Under the pieces are notes generated by a model. That model worked only from the letters and a program-made list of their open reading frames with translations. It was not told the DNA's origin and did no database searches. A program made the position numbers and the translations under genes. 64,000 nt of DNA from Nymphalis io (lineage: Eukaryota; Arthropoda; Insecta; Lepidoptera; Nymphalidae). How positions within the stretch are numbered: position 1 is the stretch's first letter; each line of letters begins with the position of its first letter. The DNA is taken from contig NC_065911.1 of NCBI RefSeq assembly GCF_905147045.1, positions 1 through 64,000 on the forward strand, read 5' to 3'. Positions 43,224 through 56,810 of the stretch are shown here, piece by piece.

Positions 43224-43904
43224 ATGTCAGAAGTTTGTTTCATTTGTGATAAGCCTTTGAGAGAAAGTAAAGTTGTTGTTGTCGATCGTGGAATGAAGAC
43301 TTTGATTGATGCAAGTGTTGAAAGAAATGATAAGTTTTTTGAATACTTGAAACACGAGCAATCTGTGAAAGTCCACGTGCAGTGTCGTAAAATGTACACT
43401 CGAAAGAGTAGTATTATTGCAACTAAAAGACAGTGCGAGACCGAACAACGTAGTACATCCATGATAAGTCCACCTCATACTAGAGCACGAGTAAGTGAAC
43501 CGATTTTAACTTTAGAAGATATTGTTTATTTTGCGGCGATAAAGCAAGTAAAGAAGCTGAAAAGAAGAAAGCGCAGGAATGTTCGTCGTAAAATATATAA
43601 TGTATCTACACTTGAATTTAAATATTCCATTTTAACGGTAGCTCGGACTCGTTCTGATGATGTAGCAAAAGCTGTTATTGCCCTCATTGGGTATGAATTT
43701 GACTTAGTTGCTGCTGAAGCTAAGTACTACAATAACTGTTTTAATATCTTTCTGAGGCCTACTACGGGATATAAAGTCGGTCGTCCTGAAGATTATTCAG
43801 TGAACTTGGCGATGGAGGAAATATTTCAATACATTGAAAATAATGATGATTGTCAATTTTCATTGCAAGAATTAAGACATTGGCAAAAATCCAACTATAG
43901 ATAA
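43224..43904 (+). pseudogene. Zinc-binding ORF of unrecognised family, second unit
   Basis: Identical in structure to 26397-27077 (C-x2-C and H-x2-C pairs, basic stretch, same stop). One residue differs (Ile to Met, ata to atg, in the segment DRG-KTLIDAS). Truncated by the BEL 5' LTR at 43983. Confidence 0.5.
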
Positions 43905-43982
43905 TAAAACAATGAAAAGAAGATTAAAGTATGGTGATAAAATTATTATAACTGAGAAAAAAGGGAGCTTAACAATTATCTG

Positions 43983-46900
43983 TGTTGACGCCCGTTAATA
44001 TAAAAAGTTGTGGGTAGATTGGGTTTTTACGCGGGTCACCGTATCGTAGTGACGATGTATTTTTTGTTTTTTTTTGTCTGCAATAAACCGTTGTACGAAA
44101 CACATGAGTTTTATTCATGGTCCTTCGAGCCGGATAAATAACAAATTAGTTGAAAATAAATTAATCAAATAATGAAAAAATGAAGAGAATATAAAGGAAA
44201 TAACATACAGATATAAGCAAAACGGATATTAATACGTGAGTAGTTCCTGTGTGACCAACCAAAAGTTGTTCAGGAGCCAAGACCTGACAAAGTTGAAATA
44301 GAAACAAAGTCAAGACTGCTGAGGCCGGGTCGTTGGTGCTGCTTGCTGTATGCCAGGTGCTGGGTGTCCGAAGCTGGGTGCCGGGTTTCGGGAGCCGGGT
44401 GCCGTTAGTCGTCATTGAAAACCAAGCTTTGCTAGTTCAAGAAGCTACTGCTGGCTGCGAGCATTTCCAGATGAGGAAAGTTTATAAACCGAGGTACTGA
44501 GTTTATTTATATAAAAGTGAACGTGAAGTAACGTGGAAAATAAATGATAATTTGAACTTTATAAAAAATCGTAACGGTTTTATAAAAACATTCAGTGAAC
44601 TAAGTTATAAGTTAATCAACAATTATTTAGTATAATAATTTATTTGAATAGTACAATTTAATAATTAATTGGAAAATTTAATTATTATACACAATAAATA
44701 TGGAAAAATTTATTAAGTACCAAGAAGATCATCGGGGTCAAATACAAAGAAATTTGGCAAACTTTAAAAAGTCACCAAAGTCTAGAATTACGCAATCCTA
44801 TATAGAAACTAGACTTGAAATATTAAATGATATTTGGAGTGAGGTTAAGGTCACTCATAAGCAAATAATTGACATAGCTACCCAGGAATCTAAGTTTAAT
44901 TGTGATTATTTTAGTATGAATATGTATGAGTTAATTGAAGAAGAGTATACTGCATATAAATGTGAACTTAAAGATTATTTATTAAAAGTTAAAAGTGTTA
45001 ACTTATCAGAAAAATCGGAATCATCGACTATAGCTAAAAATGGCAGTTATCCTATTCCTATAAAATTACCGGATATTAAACTACCCGTTTTTTCTGGTAA
45101 GTACACGGAATGGCCGACGTTTAGGGATTTATTTGTATCAGTTATTCATAATAATAAGCAATTAGATAATGTTCAAAAATTGCATTATTTAAAAACTAAT
45201 TTATCGGGAGAAGCCGAACAGCTGTTACGACATATTTCTATTACTGATACTAATTATATTACGTGTTGGTCACAATTACAAGAGCGATATAATAATAAAA
45301 GATTCTTAGCTAATTGTATTTTTAAACGTTTATTTTCGCAAAATAATTTAACCATGCAATCGGCCAATGGTATAAAGAACCTTTTAGACACAACGAAAGA
45401 TAGTTTAAATGCATTGTCTAATATTGGTATCTGTACCGATTCATGGGATGTGTTACTTATTTATTTAGTTTGTCAAAAGTTAGATTGTGATACCCGCAAA
45501 CAATGGGAAATAAAATCAAATGAGTTAACCGATGATTTACCTACCTTTTCTCAATTCGAAGAATTTTTAATAAGTCGTTTTAGAGCATTGGAATTCTTGG
45601 AACCTACTACAAGTAGATTTAAATCAAATAATTATAATCAACCTAAGGCACATCACGTCTCTTCTGCTTCATCTACCGTATGTCCGTTTTGCTCGGAAAA
45701 TCATAAAATGTTTCAATGTAAAAAATTTCATCATGCTGATTATAAGACCCGTATAGATTTTGTGCAAAAGCAAAAGCTTTGTTTTAATTGTTTTGGGTCT
45801 AACCATAGTGTAAAATCTTGTTTCTTACGTACCTCATGTCGGATCTGTAACCGTAAACACCATACACTACTTCATCCTCAAAAACCAAATCGATCGATCG
45901 CGTCTGCGGTACCTGTTAACCATGCTGTTGAGTCAATTCATTTTAGTGATGATCAACCGCAGACTGATCAACCATTGAATATGGTTACTAATTGTTATTC
46001 TAGCAAGGATAAATATACTCAGGTATTATTAGCTACTGCATTAGTCAGGGTCCAAACTAAAAATGGAAGCTACCAACTGCTGAGAGCTTTGCTCGACCAG
46101 GGGTCACAGGCCTCATTTATAACAGAATCAGCAGTACAGTTACTTGGAGTCAAGAAAACTTTTGTAAAGAGTTCGGTGTGTGGATTGGGTGGTAATGTTA
46201 GTGTGTTGACCTCAAAGGCTGTAGTCAATATAGCTATATCATCAATCCATGACACTGAAACTGTAATTGAATTGGGTGCTCATGTTTTGAGCAGATTAAC
46301 ATCGTTTTTACAAATCAAACCAATAGTCATGAATAACTGGCCTGAACTTAAAAAGTTGAAGTTTGCAGATCCAAATTACCACACTCCTGGTAAAATCGAT
46401 ATTTTATTGGGGAGTGATGTCTATGGAAAAATAATAGAGGAAGGTCTCCTTCGTAGCCCTTATGGCACCACCATAGCACAGAAGACTAATTTGGGTTGGG
46501 TACTGTCAGGTCAAGTTATTTCACCTACCACTCACAGTATATTTGTGAATTTACATACACAAATGAGCGATGATGAACTTCTCAAGAAGTTTTGGGAACT
46601 AGAAGCAGAACCTACCGATAAAATAAATCAACGCTTAACACCAGAGGAACAAAAATGTGAAGATTTGTTTGCGACCACAACAAAAAGAGACTGTAAAGGA
46701 CGATATATAGTAAGATTGCCTTTTACAAAAGAAACCCCAGCATCAAAATATGGAAATTTAAGAGAAATAGCTGTGCGCAGGTTTTATGGACAAGAAAAAG
46801 GATTAATCAGAAATAGAGATTTGAAAAAACAATATGATGACACTATTGAAGAATACTTGCAATTAGGTCATATGGAACAAATCAAATTTAATAAAAATAC

Positions 46901-49900
46901 AGAAGCTGTTTACTTGCCACATCATGCAGTGATTCGTGAAGATAAGGCTACAACAAAAGTGAGAGTAGTCTTTGATGCATCATGTAAGGGTGAGAATGGC
47001 ATTTCTCTTAATGACGATCTCATGATAGGACCACGTCTACAACCAGATCTACGACATTTAATTATGAAATTTCGCCTAGGTCCAATTTGCCTTGTCGCGG
47101 ATATTGTGAAGATGTACAGAATGGTTAAAGTAGCTCAACAGGATGTGGACTATCAAAGACTCGTTTGGCACAGAAATCCAGAGGATGACTTAAAAGATTA
47201 CAGACTTCTTCGCGTTACCTTTGGCACATCCGCAGCTCCCTATCTAGCAGTCAAAACATTACAGCAATTGGCTTTGGATGAAGGTACACAATTTCCTTTT
47301 GCTGCTAAAAGAGTTTTGGAGGATTTTTACGTCGATGACCTTATGACCACTTGTGACACGTCTAATGAAGCAATATTTCTGTACAAGGAATTAAATAATT
47401 TGATGATGAGAGGCGGCTTTAAGCTACAAAAATGGTCAAGTAATAGCAAATTAGTTATGAAAATTTTGAGCAAAAATGAAAAAAGGAAAGAATCTATGGA
47501 AATGATAACCGACCATATAACAAAGGTTTTAGGGCTGACTTGGAATAGATCAACAGATAAATTCGTATATTCAGTACATCTAGAAGAACAAATTATTCCA
47601 GTTACTAAACGACGTGTGATTTCGGATATATCTAAGCTTTATGATCTACTTGGATGGATTTCGCCGTGTATTATACCAGCAAAAATTTTAATCCAAAAAT
47701 TGTGGATGTCAGGTATCTCGTGGGACGAGGAGTTACCATCTTCGTTGAAATAGGAATGGGAAGAGTATCGCAAGAGTTTAAAAAAATTGTCTGAAGTCGA
47801 AATAAAGCGTTGGATTGGACTCCAATCAACTAATTCAAAATTAGAATTGCATGGATTTAGTGACGCATCAAATGCAGCCTATGCTGCTGTTGTTTATGCA
47901 AGAGTGCTCCATAAAGACGGACGAATTCATGTAAACTTGTTCACGTCCAAAACAAAAGTAGCACCAATAAAGCAAATATCAATACCTCGATTAGAGCTGT
48001 GTGGTGCAACGTTACTTACAAAATTATTAAAAGAAGTCGCAACAATGCTACACGTAGAACCATCCAATATACATGCGTGGACCGATTCGACAATAGTGCT
48101 GGCATGGCTGCGTGGCCACTCTAGTCGATGGAAAACTTTTGTAGCGAATAGAGTATCAGATATATTGACAACACTTGAAAGTAATCAATGGTCACATGTT
48201 AAGTCTGGTGAAAACCCAGCAGACATCGCGTCACGTGGGATGACTCCTAGTGACTTACAAAACAATATTTTATGGATGAACGGACCCAGTTGGCTTTGTA
48301 ATGATATTGTACATTATGACAAACCAGATGTCGGTACTAATTTAGAAGAAAGGAAAATTAAAGCTTATTGTATTAATATAAATGAAACGTTTCGATCACT
48401 TTGTGAAAGATTTTCGCGATTAAAAAGAATGATTCGAGTAATTGCGTATTGTAGGCGCTTCTTACATTTCAAGAAATCTAAGGAACCTCGACCTCAGTTT
48501 ACTTATTTGCTAACGTGTGAAGAATTAAAAGCTGCATTAATAACATGTATAAAACAATGTCAACGACAGGAATTTGCCGAAGATATTTTATATTTTAATA
48601 AAATGAAAGTAATGCCTAAAAAGAGTAAACTATATTCACTTACCCCATTTGTAGATGAAGATGGATTATTGAGAGTCCGGGGTCGAATAGACAATTCGAA
48701 TGTCAGTGATGAGGTCAAACATCCAATTATCATACCAAGAAGTGGTCATTTTACGAAGTTAATGGTTGCAGATGCACATGAAAAAACATTACACGGAGGA
48801 CCACAAATGATGACCAGCTTCCTCAGAGGAAAATATTGGATTATTGGTATAAAAAATTTAGTCAAGGAACAGTACAGGAAATGTGTCATTTGCGCACGTT
48901 TTAGAGCTTCTACTCATGAACAATTTATGGGTCAATTACCTACAACACGCATCTCTATTAATCGTCCATTTTTTGTTAGTGGAGTGGATTATGCAGGACC
49001 CATACAAATAAGAACAACCAAGGGCCGTGGCCACCATTCCCACAAAGGATATGTTTGTGTGTTTGTACGTATGGCTACGCGTGCAGTGCATCTTGAGGTC
49101 GTTAGTGATTTTACATCTCAAGGTTTTTTAGCAGCATTTAAACAATTCGTAGCTAGAAGAGGTCACTGTGGTCAAGTTTGGAGTGATAATGGAACCAATT
49201 TTGTAGGTGCTTCTAAGGAATTGAAAACTTTATTCTCCAAAGAAAATTCCAATTTGATGCCCGATATATCAGAGAGTTTATCTAACAATGGAACATCTTG
49301 GTAATTTATTCCTCCACATGCACCTCATTTCGGTGGATTATGGGAGGCGGGCATCAAGTCAACCAAATACCACTTAAAAAGAGTCGTCGGTAATTCCACG
49401 CTCACCTTTGAAGAGTTGACTACGGTTCTATGTCAAATTGAAGCATGCCTTAACTCAAGACCTATTGCACGTCAAAGTGTAGATGACCCAGAATCGGAAA
49501 TGCCACTAACACCAGGACATTTTTTAGTGTGTGGTCCATTGGTTATACCTCCAGATTACAACTTTGAAATGTCAACTATTAGTACATTAAAACGTTGGCA
49601 ATTGACTCAACGCATGGTGCAGGATTTCTGGAGACGATGGTCATCAGGATACCTTACGCAACTTAATCAGCGATACAAATGGGCAAAAGTATCACCAGAA
49701 CCAAATATTGGTGACATTGTACTTGTTAAAGAAGACAATCTTCCTCCAGCAAAATGTTTATATGGTAGAATAGAAGCAAAGCATCCCGGCCCTGATAACA
49801 TAACTAGAGTGGTAACGATTCGGTGTAAAAGTAATTTGATTAAACGAGCAATTTCTAAATTATTAATTTTACCGATTGCAGACTAATTTCACTAAAACTT

Positions 49901-50233
49901 CTTTACATATATTTCACGATACAGTCCATTTTGTCAATTAAAACAATTATTTTTTTGTTAAGTTTTAAATTGCATAATTATGATCAAATGTAAACAATAA
50001 TGTTGTAAAAGGGAAAGATTGTTAATATTGTAAAAATAAAATGCGTAAATTTTGTTTAATGTATATGCTCCTTAAGAACTGCGTTCTTGGGAGGCGGCAT
50101 GTTGACGCCCGTTAATATAAAAAGTTGTGGGTAGATTGGGTTTTACACGGGTCACCGTATCGTAGTGACGATGTATTTTTTGATTTTTTTTGTCTGCAAT
50201 AAACCGTTGTACGAAACACATGAGTTTTATTCA
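43983..50233 (+). mobile_element. BEL/Pao-type LTR retrotransposon, second unit
   Basis: LTRs at 43983-44117 and 50100-50233. Copy of 27156-33421 with a shorter GGGTG(C/T)C repeat in the leader. Flanks are the same as in unit 1, so this copy arose by the segmental duplication and not by its own insertion. Confidence 0.9.
44700..49886 (+). pseudogene. BEL/Pao gag-pol polyprotein, second unit, same two stops
   Basis: Stops at 47751-47753 and 49302-49304 correspond to those of unit 1. Residue differences from unit 1 that I could see include Val/Ala in the segment EELK-ALITC, Arg/Gln in AAFK-FVARR, Phe/Ser just before the second stop and Gly/Cys in HFLV-GPL. Mostly replacement changes fit neutral drift of a dead copy. 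Confidence 0.92.
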
Positions 50234-50347
50234 TATATATTTCCTCGCGATGTTCTTCAAGGAGCACGAGATGATAAATCAGGGATGCTGTATAATTTAT
50301 AGATTTATTTAAATTTAAAGTAATGGTATATATTGGTATTATTACAG

Positions 50348-50756
50348 AAACCGCTGTTAATAACTGACGAGAATATGGCAAGGAACTGCGTTGCGCCGCA
50401 AAAGTCGATACTGGACACCATAGACAATCTAGACGAGGAAATCAAAAAGGATGAGGAGTGAGTAGCTTCACAAGCCTTTATTTAAACCGAAGTATTTCTG
50501 GGTGAACTCTTATATATGACTTTAAAACGAGTTCCATACTATTGGTAATGGTAATAATATTGTCTATAGCTACGCCAACCACCCTTGCTAGATACTTGCC
50601 TTTCACGCCAAAGGTTGTGGGTTCGGTTCCCACTCAGGACAGACAATTGTGTGCATTAACATGTCTGTTTTTCCTGAGTCTGTGTGTAATTGTCTATAAA
50701 ATAGTATATCAGTTGTCTGGTTGCCATAGTACAAGCTCTGCTTAGTTTCGGATCAG

Positions 50757-50802
<46 letters not shown>

Positions 50803-52447
50803 GAACGCAAATCACAGTAGTGTCGGCCGGCAGGGTGGCCGTGTTCCCGGTGAGCTGCGTGCGCGGCGCCAGCCTCAACGCGCTGCACGCGTGCCTGCTG
50901 GCGCTGGTGCCGCGCCGCGACCTGCAGCGCCCCGAGGACGTGAGTGAACCATATGTTGTGCAGTTGACTAGTATCCTTTTTATTAAATTATAAATGTTAT
51001 AATTTATGTCACTTTACAGTAGGCGTGCGAGTTTCAAATAGACGAAATTTTCCAGGTAGGGGACTCGACGGGGCCCGTCGTGGGGGGACTGCTCGCGCGA
51101 GGGCGACTCTACGAGGGCGACGAACTTATCATAGGTGCGTTGCGTTCTGTTAGTTTTGAGATGAATAGAGCGACGTATATTTAACACCCCTCCCCCAGGA
51201 CCTCTGGAGTCCGGCGAGTTCGCGGAGATATCCGTGCGCACGATATACCGCAACCGCGTCACGTACGGCAGCGTGCGCGCGGGACAGTCGGCGTCGCTGG
51301 GCCTGGGTCGCTTCCCGCCGGGACTGCGGCAGGGCGTGGTGCTGCTAGCGCGGCCGGGGGGATACGCCGCGGGACTATCAGAACTAGTCCACTCGTCGCA
51401 AGCTTCGGAGAAGAATCGAAAGAACGCGAGGAGACAGAACAAGAATATCCTCCAGGACATCGCCAACGTGAAGAACAGCCTCACGAAGACATCGGACACG
51501 AAGTGCACGAACGTGTACGTGTCGGACGACGGGAGCAAGTACAGCGACGCGCACGTGTCGAGCGACACGTAGGACAAGTGCGTGTGTGACGACCTGGTGT
51601 TCCTCGAAGACTAAACGACCCTAGAGGCTGTATATACTTTCAGGTGAGCAGAAAACTCTACTCGTTTTTAAAAGATTAGCAAACCTTAGATATGCAATTC
51701 CATGCGATTCGCTACCAGCTCTGCTGTATTGTACAGTACAAACACTTCTCGATCAATATATCTCTATATACAACACGACACTGTTACACTTAACCACTTA
51801 TATACACTTTAGTTTTACTTACAAAGTTCCGATAACAACTTCACAGATAACCAAAACGCTAAATTTTTCGCGAATCCATAGTCAATACCACAGAATATTA
51901 AGATTTCGACCAAATTTCAAGGTCAAAGTTGCTTATATACTCTACTTGCTATTGGAATCGACTATAGACTTGTATATGTTTGCACAGCACATTGTGTGTG
52001 TGTGTGTTTTTTATCCGTAACAGCACGTGAATGTCCTACTGCTGGGCTAAAGGCCTCCTCTCCCTTTTTTGAGGAGAAGGTTTGGAGCTTATTCCAACAC
52101 GCTGCTCCAGTGCGGTTTTGTAGAATACACACGTGGCAGAATTTCAGTGAAATTAGACACATGCAGGTTTCCTCACGATGTTTTCCTTCATCGTAAAGTA
52201 CGAGATGAATTATAATCACAAATTAAGTACATGAAAATTCAGTGGTGCCTGGATCATCTCGGCTGTTTTTTTATATGCTAGCAATATTAGCACAGACTGT
52301 GCAATATAATATGTAATGCGGTCATGAATTAAATTTGATTGAATGTAAGAGGCATCCATGCATGTCCTGAGACACTCCACGGCCATCTACTCAGGGTTCC
52401 AGTGCTCTGTGCATGTCGGGAACGTGCGTCAGACGGCCATTATCGAG
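50348..52447 (+). pseudogene. GTPBP2-like: GTPBP2-like gene, internal exons, unit 2 (damaged)
   Basis: Exons at 50348-50457, 50834-50939, 51023-51134, 51199-51643 and 52352-52447, copies of those at 33536-35647 with the same TAG and frameshift in the fourth. SINE-2 with a shorter TA run (50562-50799) and SINE-1 (52015-52270, minus) occupy its introns. Since both units share the lesions, the gene was already broken here before the 16.8-kb duplication. Confidence 0.65.
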
Positions 52448-52721
52448 GTAACGAATACATACATCAAACTCACTTTGCGGAGTGGAATTAAATAGTTTAA
52501 TTTTGGTATAGTTGGTGGTGTTGCGTAAAATACTTAAGTATGATAATGATATTTATTTTTTTATGTTATATTCCTGTTTAGCGGTAGAATATCTGATGAG
52601 TGGGTGGTACCTACCCAGGCAGGTTTGCACAATGCCCTTACCACCAGTTACCACACACTCATAATATATTCTGCCGCCAAACAGCAATAGCATTGTTGTT
52701 GGTGAGTAAAACAGTGTAACT

Positions 52722-53231
52722 ATTATTAACTATCTTATTTATCAAAACTCAAAACATCAGCAATGGGCGCGGCAACAGAATATAGAAATTATAGGCGTTC
52801 CAGAACTAAAAAATGAGTTCGTGAGAGATATTGTAATTAATATTAGTAGACATGCAGGTGTTCAACTAGAGTGTAATGATATTGAATTTGCAAATAGAGT
52901 GCAACCTAAAAGAAGTATCAATGGTCGACCAAAAGTAATAGTCGCTAAACTTAAAAACAGACTTATTAAAGACAGTTTTCTCTCCGGCCTAAAGAAAACG
53001 CGTGGTATCACGACGAAAGACATAAACATTGCTGGCAACCCAAATAAAATTTTCGTGAAAGATCATCTTACACTACAAAACAAGATGTTACTTCAGAAAT
53101 GTAAATCACTTGCTTCCGAAAAAGCGTACAAATTTGTGTGGACAAAAAACTGTCTAATTTTTGTTCGAAAAAACGAAAAATCACAGGCCATCGCAATAAA
53201 CTCAGAAAAGGACCTTATAAAAATGATTTAA
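52722..53231 (+). pseudogene. LINE-C ORF1 C-terminal part, unit 2
   Basis: Same frame as 35922-36431, N-terminally truncated, ending at 53231. It starts in frame from the junction; only minor base changes are seen. Confidence 0.7.
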
Positions 53232-53509
53232 TAACTAAAAAATTGTATGTATTATTAGATTTTTTTTTTAATTTTTACACTTTTCTGCAATACTTTTTCT
53301 TATATTTTTGCTTTTTATTTGTAATAAAAAAAATTTACACTTAAAGGTGACGCACACACACTTTCCATCACTCATACAAACACTTTCACACATACTGCTT
53401 TAATATTGGTTATGTTGACTTTTGACCGTCTTAGATCACTTAGCTTTACAATTATTTTGTTCCATTTTAATGAGTGTCTTAGTAATGCTTTAATTTCTAC
53501 CCAACCATC

Positions 53510-56389
53510 ATGAAGCCATCGATAAACTGTTACTACCAGAACGTCCGCGGTCTTCGCACTAAATTGGATGACTTACATGAGAATATTCTTAGCCATGACT
53601 TTGACTTAATCTTTATTACTGAAACCTGGCTTAATGATAGTTTCTTAGCCGATGAAATATGTGATAATAGATATGATGTTTTTAGGTGTGATCGTAATAA
53701 GTATACTTCAGTTAAAGGCATTGGTGGCGGTGTATTAATATGCGCTAAAAATGTTTTTCAAGCCGAAGCTAGAAATGAATTTGTTGGGGAGGGAATTGAA
53801 ATTATTTGGATATCAGTTAAAGCACGAGTTTTCGCTAATACTCAGTGTCACGCAATTCATTTTGGTGTAACGTACATACCTGGTGACTCTCTGCATTCTC
53901 ATCGCCTCACACTGGCTCTAGATTCATTGTCTAATGTTATACGATCCCACCCTAATGATTATGTATTCTTTTTGGGTGATTTCAATATCCCCAACCTCGA
54001 TTAGACACATCGAGGACCCTTGTGTTTAAAAAAGGGTACAACACAAAGTCAAGCTGCTGTAGCTAATTTTATGAACACTATTGAGTTCCTTGGACTTAGA
54101 CAAGTCAATGAGCATTGCAATTGTTCCAATAATATTTTAGACCTTATTATTACCAATACCTCACCAAAAGTGTCAGTTTCGTGCGATCCTTTATTAGTCG
54201 AAGATAAGTATCACCCAGCACTAGAAATAGATTGTTCTGATATATTCATATCGCAACATCGCCTTTTAAAAAATATAAAATACAAATTTCATAAAGCGGA
54301 TTATATTAAAATTAGAGAATACCTGTCTAGTGTTAATTGGAATGCATTGTTCATTGATAAGTCGTGTGAGGAGTCACTTCATAGTTTTTATGAAATACTG
54401 TATGAAACAAGGAATTCCTTCGTGCCAAAGTCTCTTTCGGGTGGAAAGTATAGCTATCCAGTCTGGTACTCTAAAGTGTTGATTTCTATAACTAAAGAAA
54501 AATATACTGCACATCGCAAATGGAAAATACATAGTAACCCTCTCGATTATGATGAATTTAAATTGCTTCGCGACAGACAAAAGCGTATTCAAGCTGAATG
54601 CTACGACTCCTACATTTTTGGAATACAAGCAGGCATTAGAAACTCACCTAAACTTCTTCACGAATATATTTCTTTCAAACGTAATAATCAAAGTTCGTAT
54701 CCAAGTTCGTTACGCTGTGGTAATCAAATTTACAATAACGAAAAAGAAATATGTCCTGGTTTTAGTGACTTTTTCAAAAATGTCTTTATTAAACATGCGC
54801 CTAGCTACGACAACTTATTACACGAAATACCTTCAGTGACGGACGATACTTACCACTCTTTCACTGTTACTGAAGAGGAAGTTTTAAAATTATTAACATC
54901 TCTCGATACTCAAAAAGGCTCTGGTAGTGACAACATACCTTCAATTTTTCTTAAATCTTGCGCTATTGAATTATCTTTGCCTTTAACTCTAATATTTAAT
55001 AAGTCGTTGAGGGAGGGCGTGTTTCCCGCTAAATGGAAGGAGGCACTTATAGTTCCTATTCATAAGAAAGGCCCCAAGACAGAGATAGAAAATTATCGAC
55101 CTATATCTATTTTGAATATTTCAAGTAAAATATTAGAAAAGCTAGTATATCACAAACTACACCCTTTCCTCGCGAGAGCCATTCCGTATAATCAGCATGG
55201 TTTTATGAAAAATCAGTCTACAGTATCTAATCTGTCAATTTTCATTAGTGATATTCACAATAATATGGACTCAGGTGCTCAAACTGACGTGGTCTACACT
55301 GACTTCGAAAAAGCGTTCGATCGTGTAGACCATGTCATCCTTCTACATAAATTACACGGATTAGGAATTCGTGGTGATCTCTTTCGTTGGTTTAAATCTT
55401 ATATATCTAACAGAAGACAAGCTGTAAGAATTGGTGGCTCTTGTTCTGACTACGTTGATATTATTTCTGGTGTCCCTCAGGGGTCACACTTAGGGCCTCT
55501 TCTCTATAATACCTATTTGTTTGATATTGGTGCTTGCTTTAAATATTCAAACTTTTTAATGTTCGCCGATGATAAAAAAGTATATAGAAAAATTAACAAA
55601 ATAGAAGATTGTTTATTACTTCAGAGTGATTTGGATAGATTATGTAATTATTATACAATGAATAGGATCTCCATTAACGTAAATAAATGTTCGCAAATTA
55701 CTTTTACTCGAAAAATAAATACACATACTTATGGTTACACAATGAATGGCGTTCCTTTAAAGAAAACCAACCTGGTTCGTGATTTAGGCGTTCTCCTAGA
55801 CTCGAAACTACTATTTAATCATCACATAGATTATATAACTAATAAGGCCTATAAACTACTAGGTTTTATAAATAGAACATGCAAACCTTTTCGCGACATT
55901 AATTGTCTAAAAATAGCCTATTTCTCTTATGTGAGAAGCATATTAGAGTATGCTAGTTGTGTTTGGAATCCTCAATATTTTAAATATATCGAAGGAGTTG
56001 AGGCCATACAAAAGAAATTTATTAAATATCTGAACTTTAAAACTTACAGTAACACAAACTACAGGGATGCTTGTAATCTTTATCGCATATCCAGCTTGAC
56101 AGATCGACGTGAAACTTTAGATATGATATTTCTACATGATTTGGTCTCTGGTAAGCTAGACTCGCCTGAGTTGCGCTCGCGCGTTCTTCTTAATGTACCT
56201 AACAAGCGAACTCGTTATGCATATTCGAATCTGTTACACGTCCCTTTATCCAATTCGCGTTACGATGCAAACTCTATATTGCCGCGCGTTTTCACACTAT
56301 ATAATAAAAAATACTCGCACATCGACATCTTTCATCGGTCGATTAAATCATTTAAAAAAGACATTCTCACGGCTCAAAATTCTACTTAA
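53510..56389 (+). pseudogene. LINE-C ORF2: endonuclease and reverse transcriptase with one in-frame stop
   Basis: 960 codons from ATG 53510 with a single TAG at 54002-54004 just after the LGDFNI motif. After it: linker, YRPISILN, HGFMKNQSTVSNL, VVYTDFEKAFDRVD (motif A), SGVPQGSHLGPLLYN (motif B), MFADDKKVY (motif C), DLGVLLDSKL, and the C-terminal block EYASCVWNPQY. All RT catalytic residues are present. The endonuclease would be cut off at about residue 164. The RT style is Jockey/CR1-superfamily and distinct from LINE-A. The stop is also in unit 1. Confidence 0.9.
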
Positions 56390-56774
56390 CCATTCAAACT
56401 CATACAAAATTTACATACACCTAAACACATACATACAAACACTTAAACACATAAATACAACCTTCCCTACTACCTACCTACCGACTTATACACACACAAA
56501 ACAACAGTGCAGTTAGCACTACGACACCCATCCACAACATAGTCTGTGTCGCCTAATTTATATTCATTCTTTTTTTTATTTTATTTATTTTGTATTTTTT
56601 TATAAATATTTTGTTACTTAAAAATTTTTTTTTTTACCAAAACTGTGTGTTGCTACTTCTGTTTACTGATATTAAGTTTGCATAACTCAATGGAAAACAG
56701 TAATTGGCTCTATTTTTTGTATTTTATTTTTTATTTTTAATGCTTGTATTTTGTATAATATGCTGTTGTTTTCC

Positions 56775-56806
<32 letters not shown>

Positions 56807-56810
56807 ATAG

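Larger units (their letters stand above)
38394..55195. repeat. 16.8-kb tandem duplication, second unit
   Basis: Direct copy of 21563-38395. At the junction, sequence that normally reads aatcag-catgg (55190-55200) is joined to sequence that normally reads ctgag-tttgg (21561-21569), giving aatcagtttgg, with AG shared by both sides. Confidence 0.93.
52721..56807 (+). mobile_element. LINE-C copy in unit 2, 5' truncated, complete 3' end
   Basis: It starts inside ORF1 next to GTPBP2-like intron sequence, contains all of ORF2, a 3' UTR of about 420 nt (56390-56775, no gene, with CA-rich and T-rich tracts) and an (AAAT)n tail to 56807. Directly beyond the tail the GTPBP2-like exon starts again (tagtccactcg), giving 1.34-kb direct repeats on both sides. 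Confidence 0.92.
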
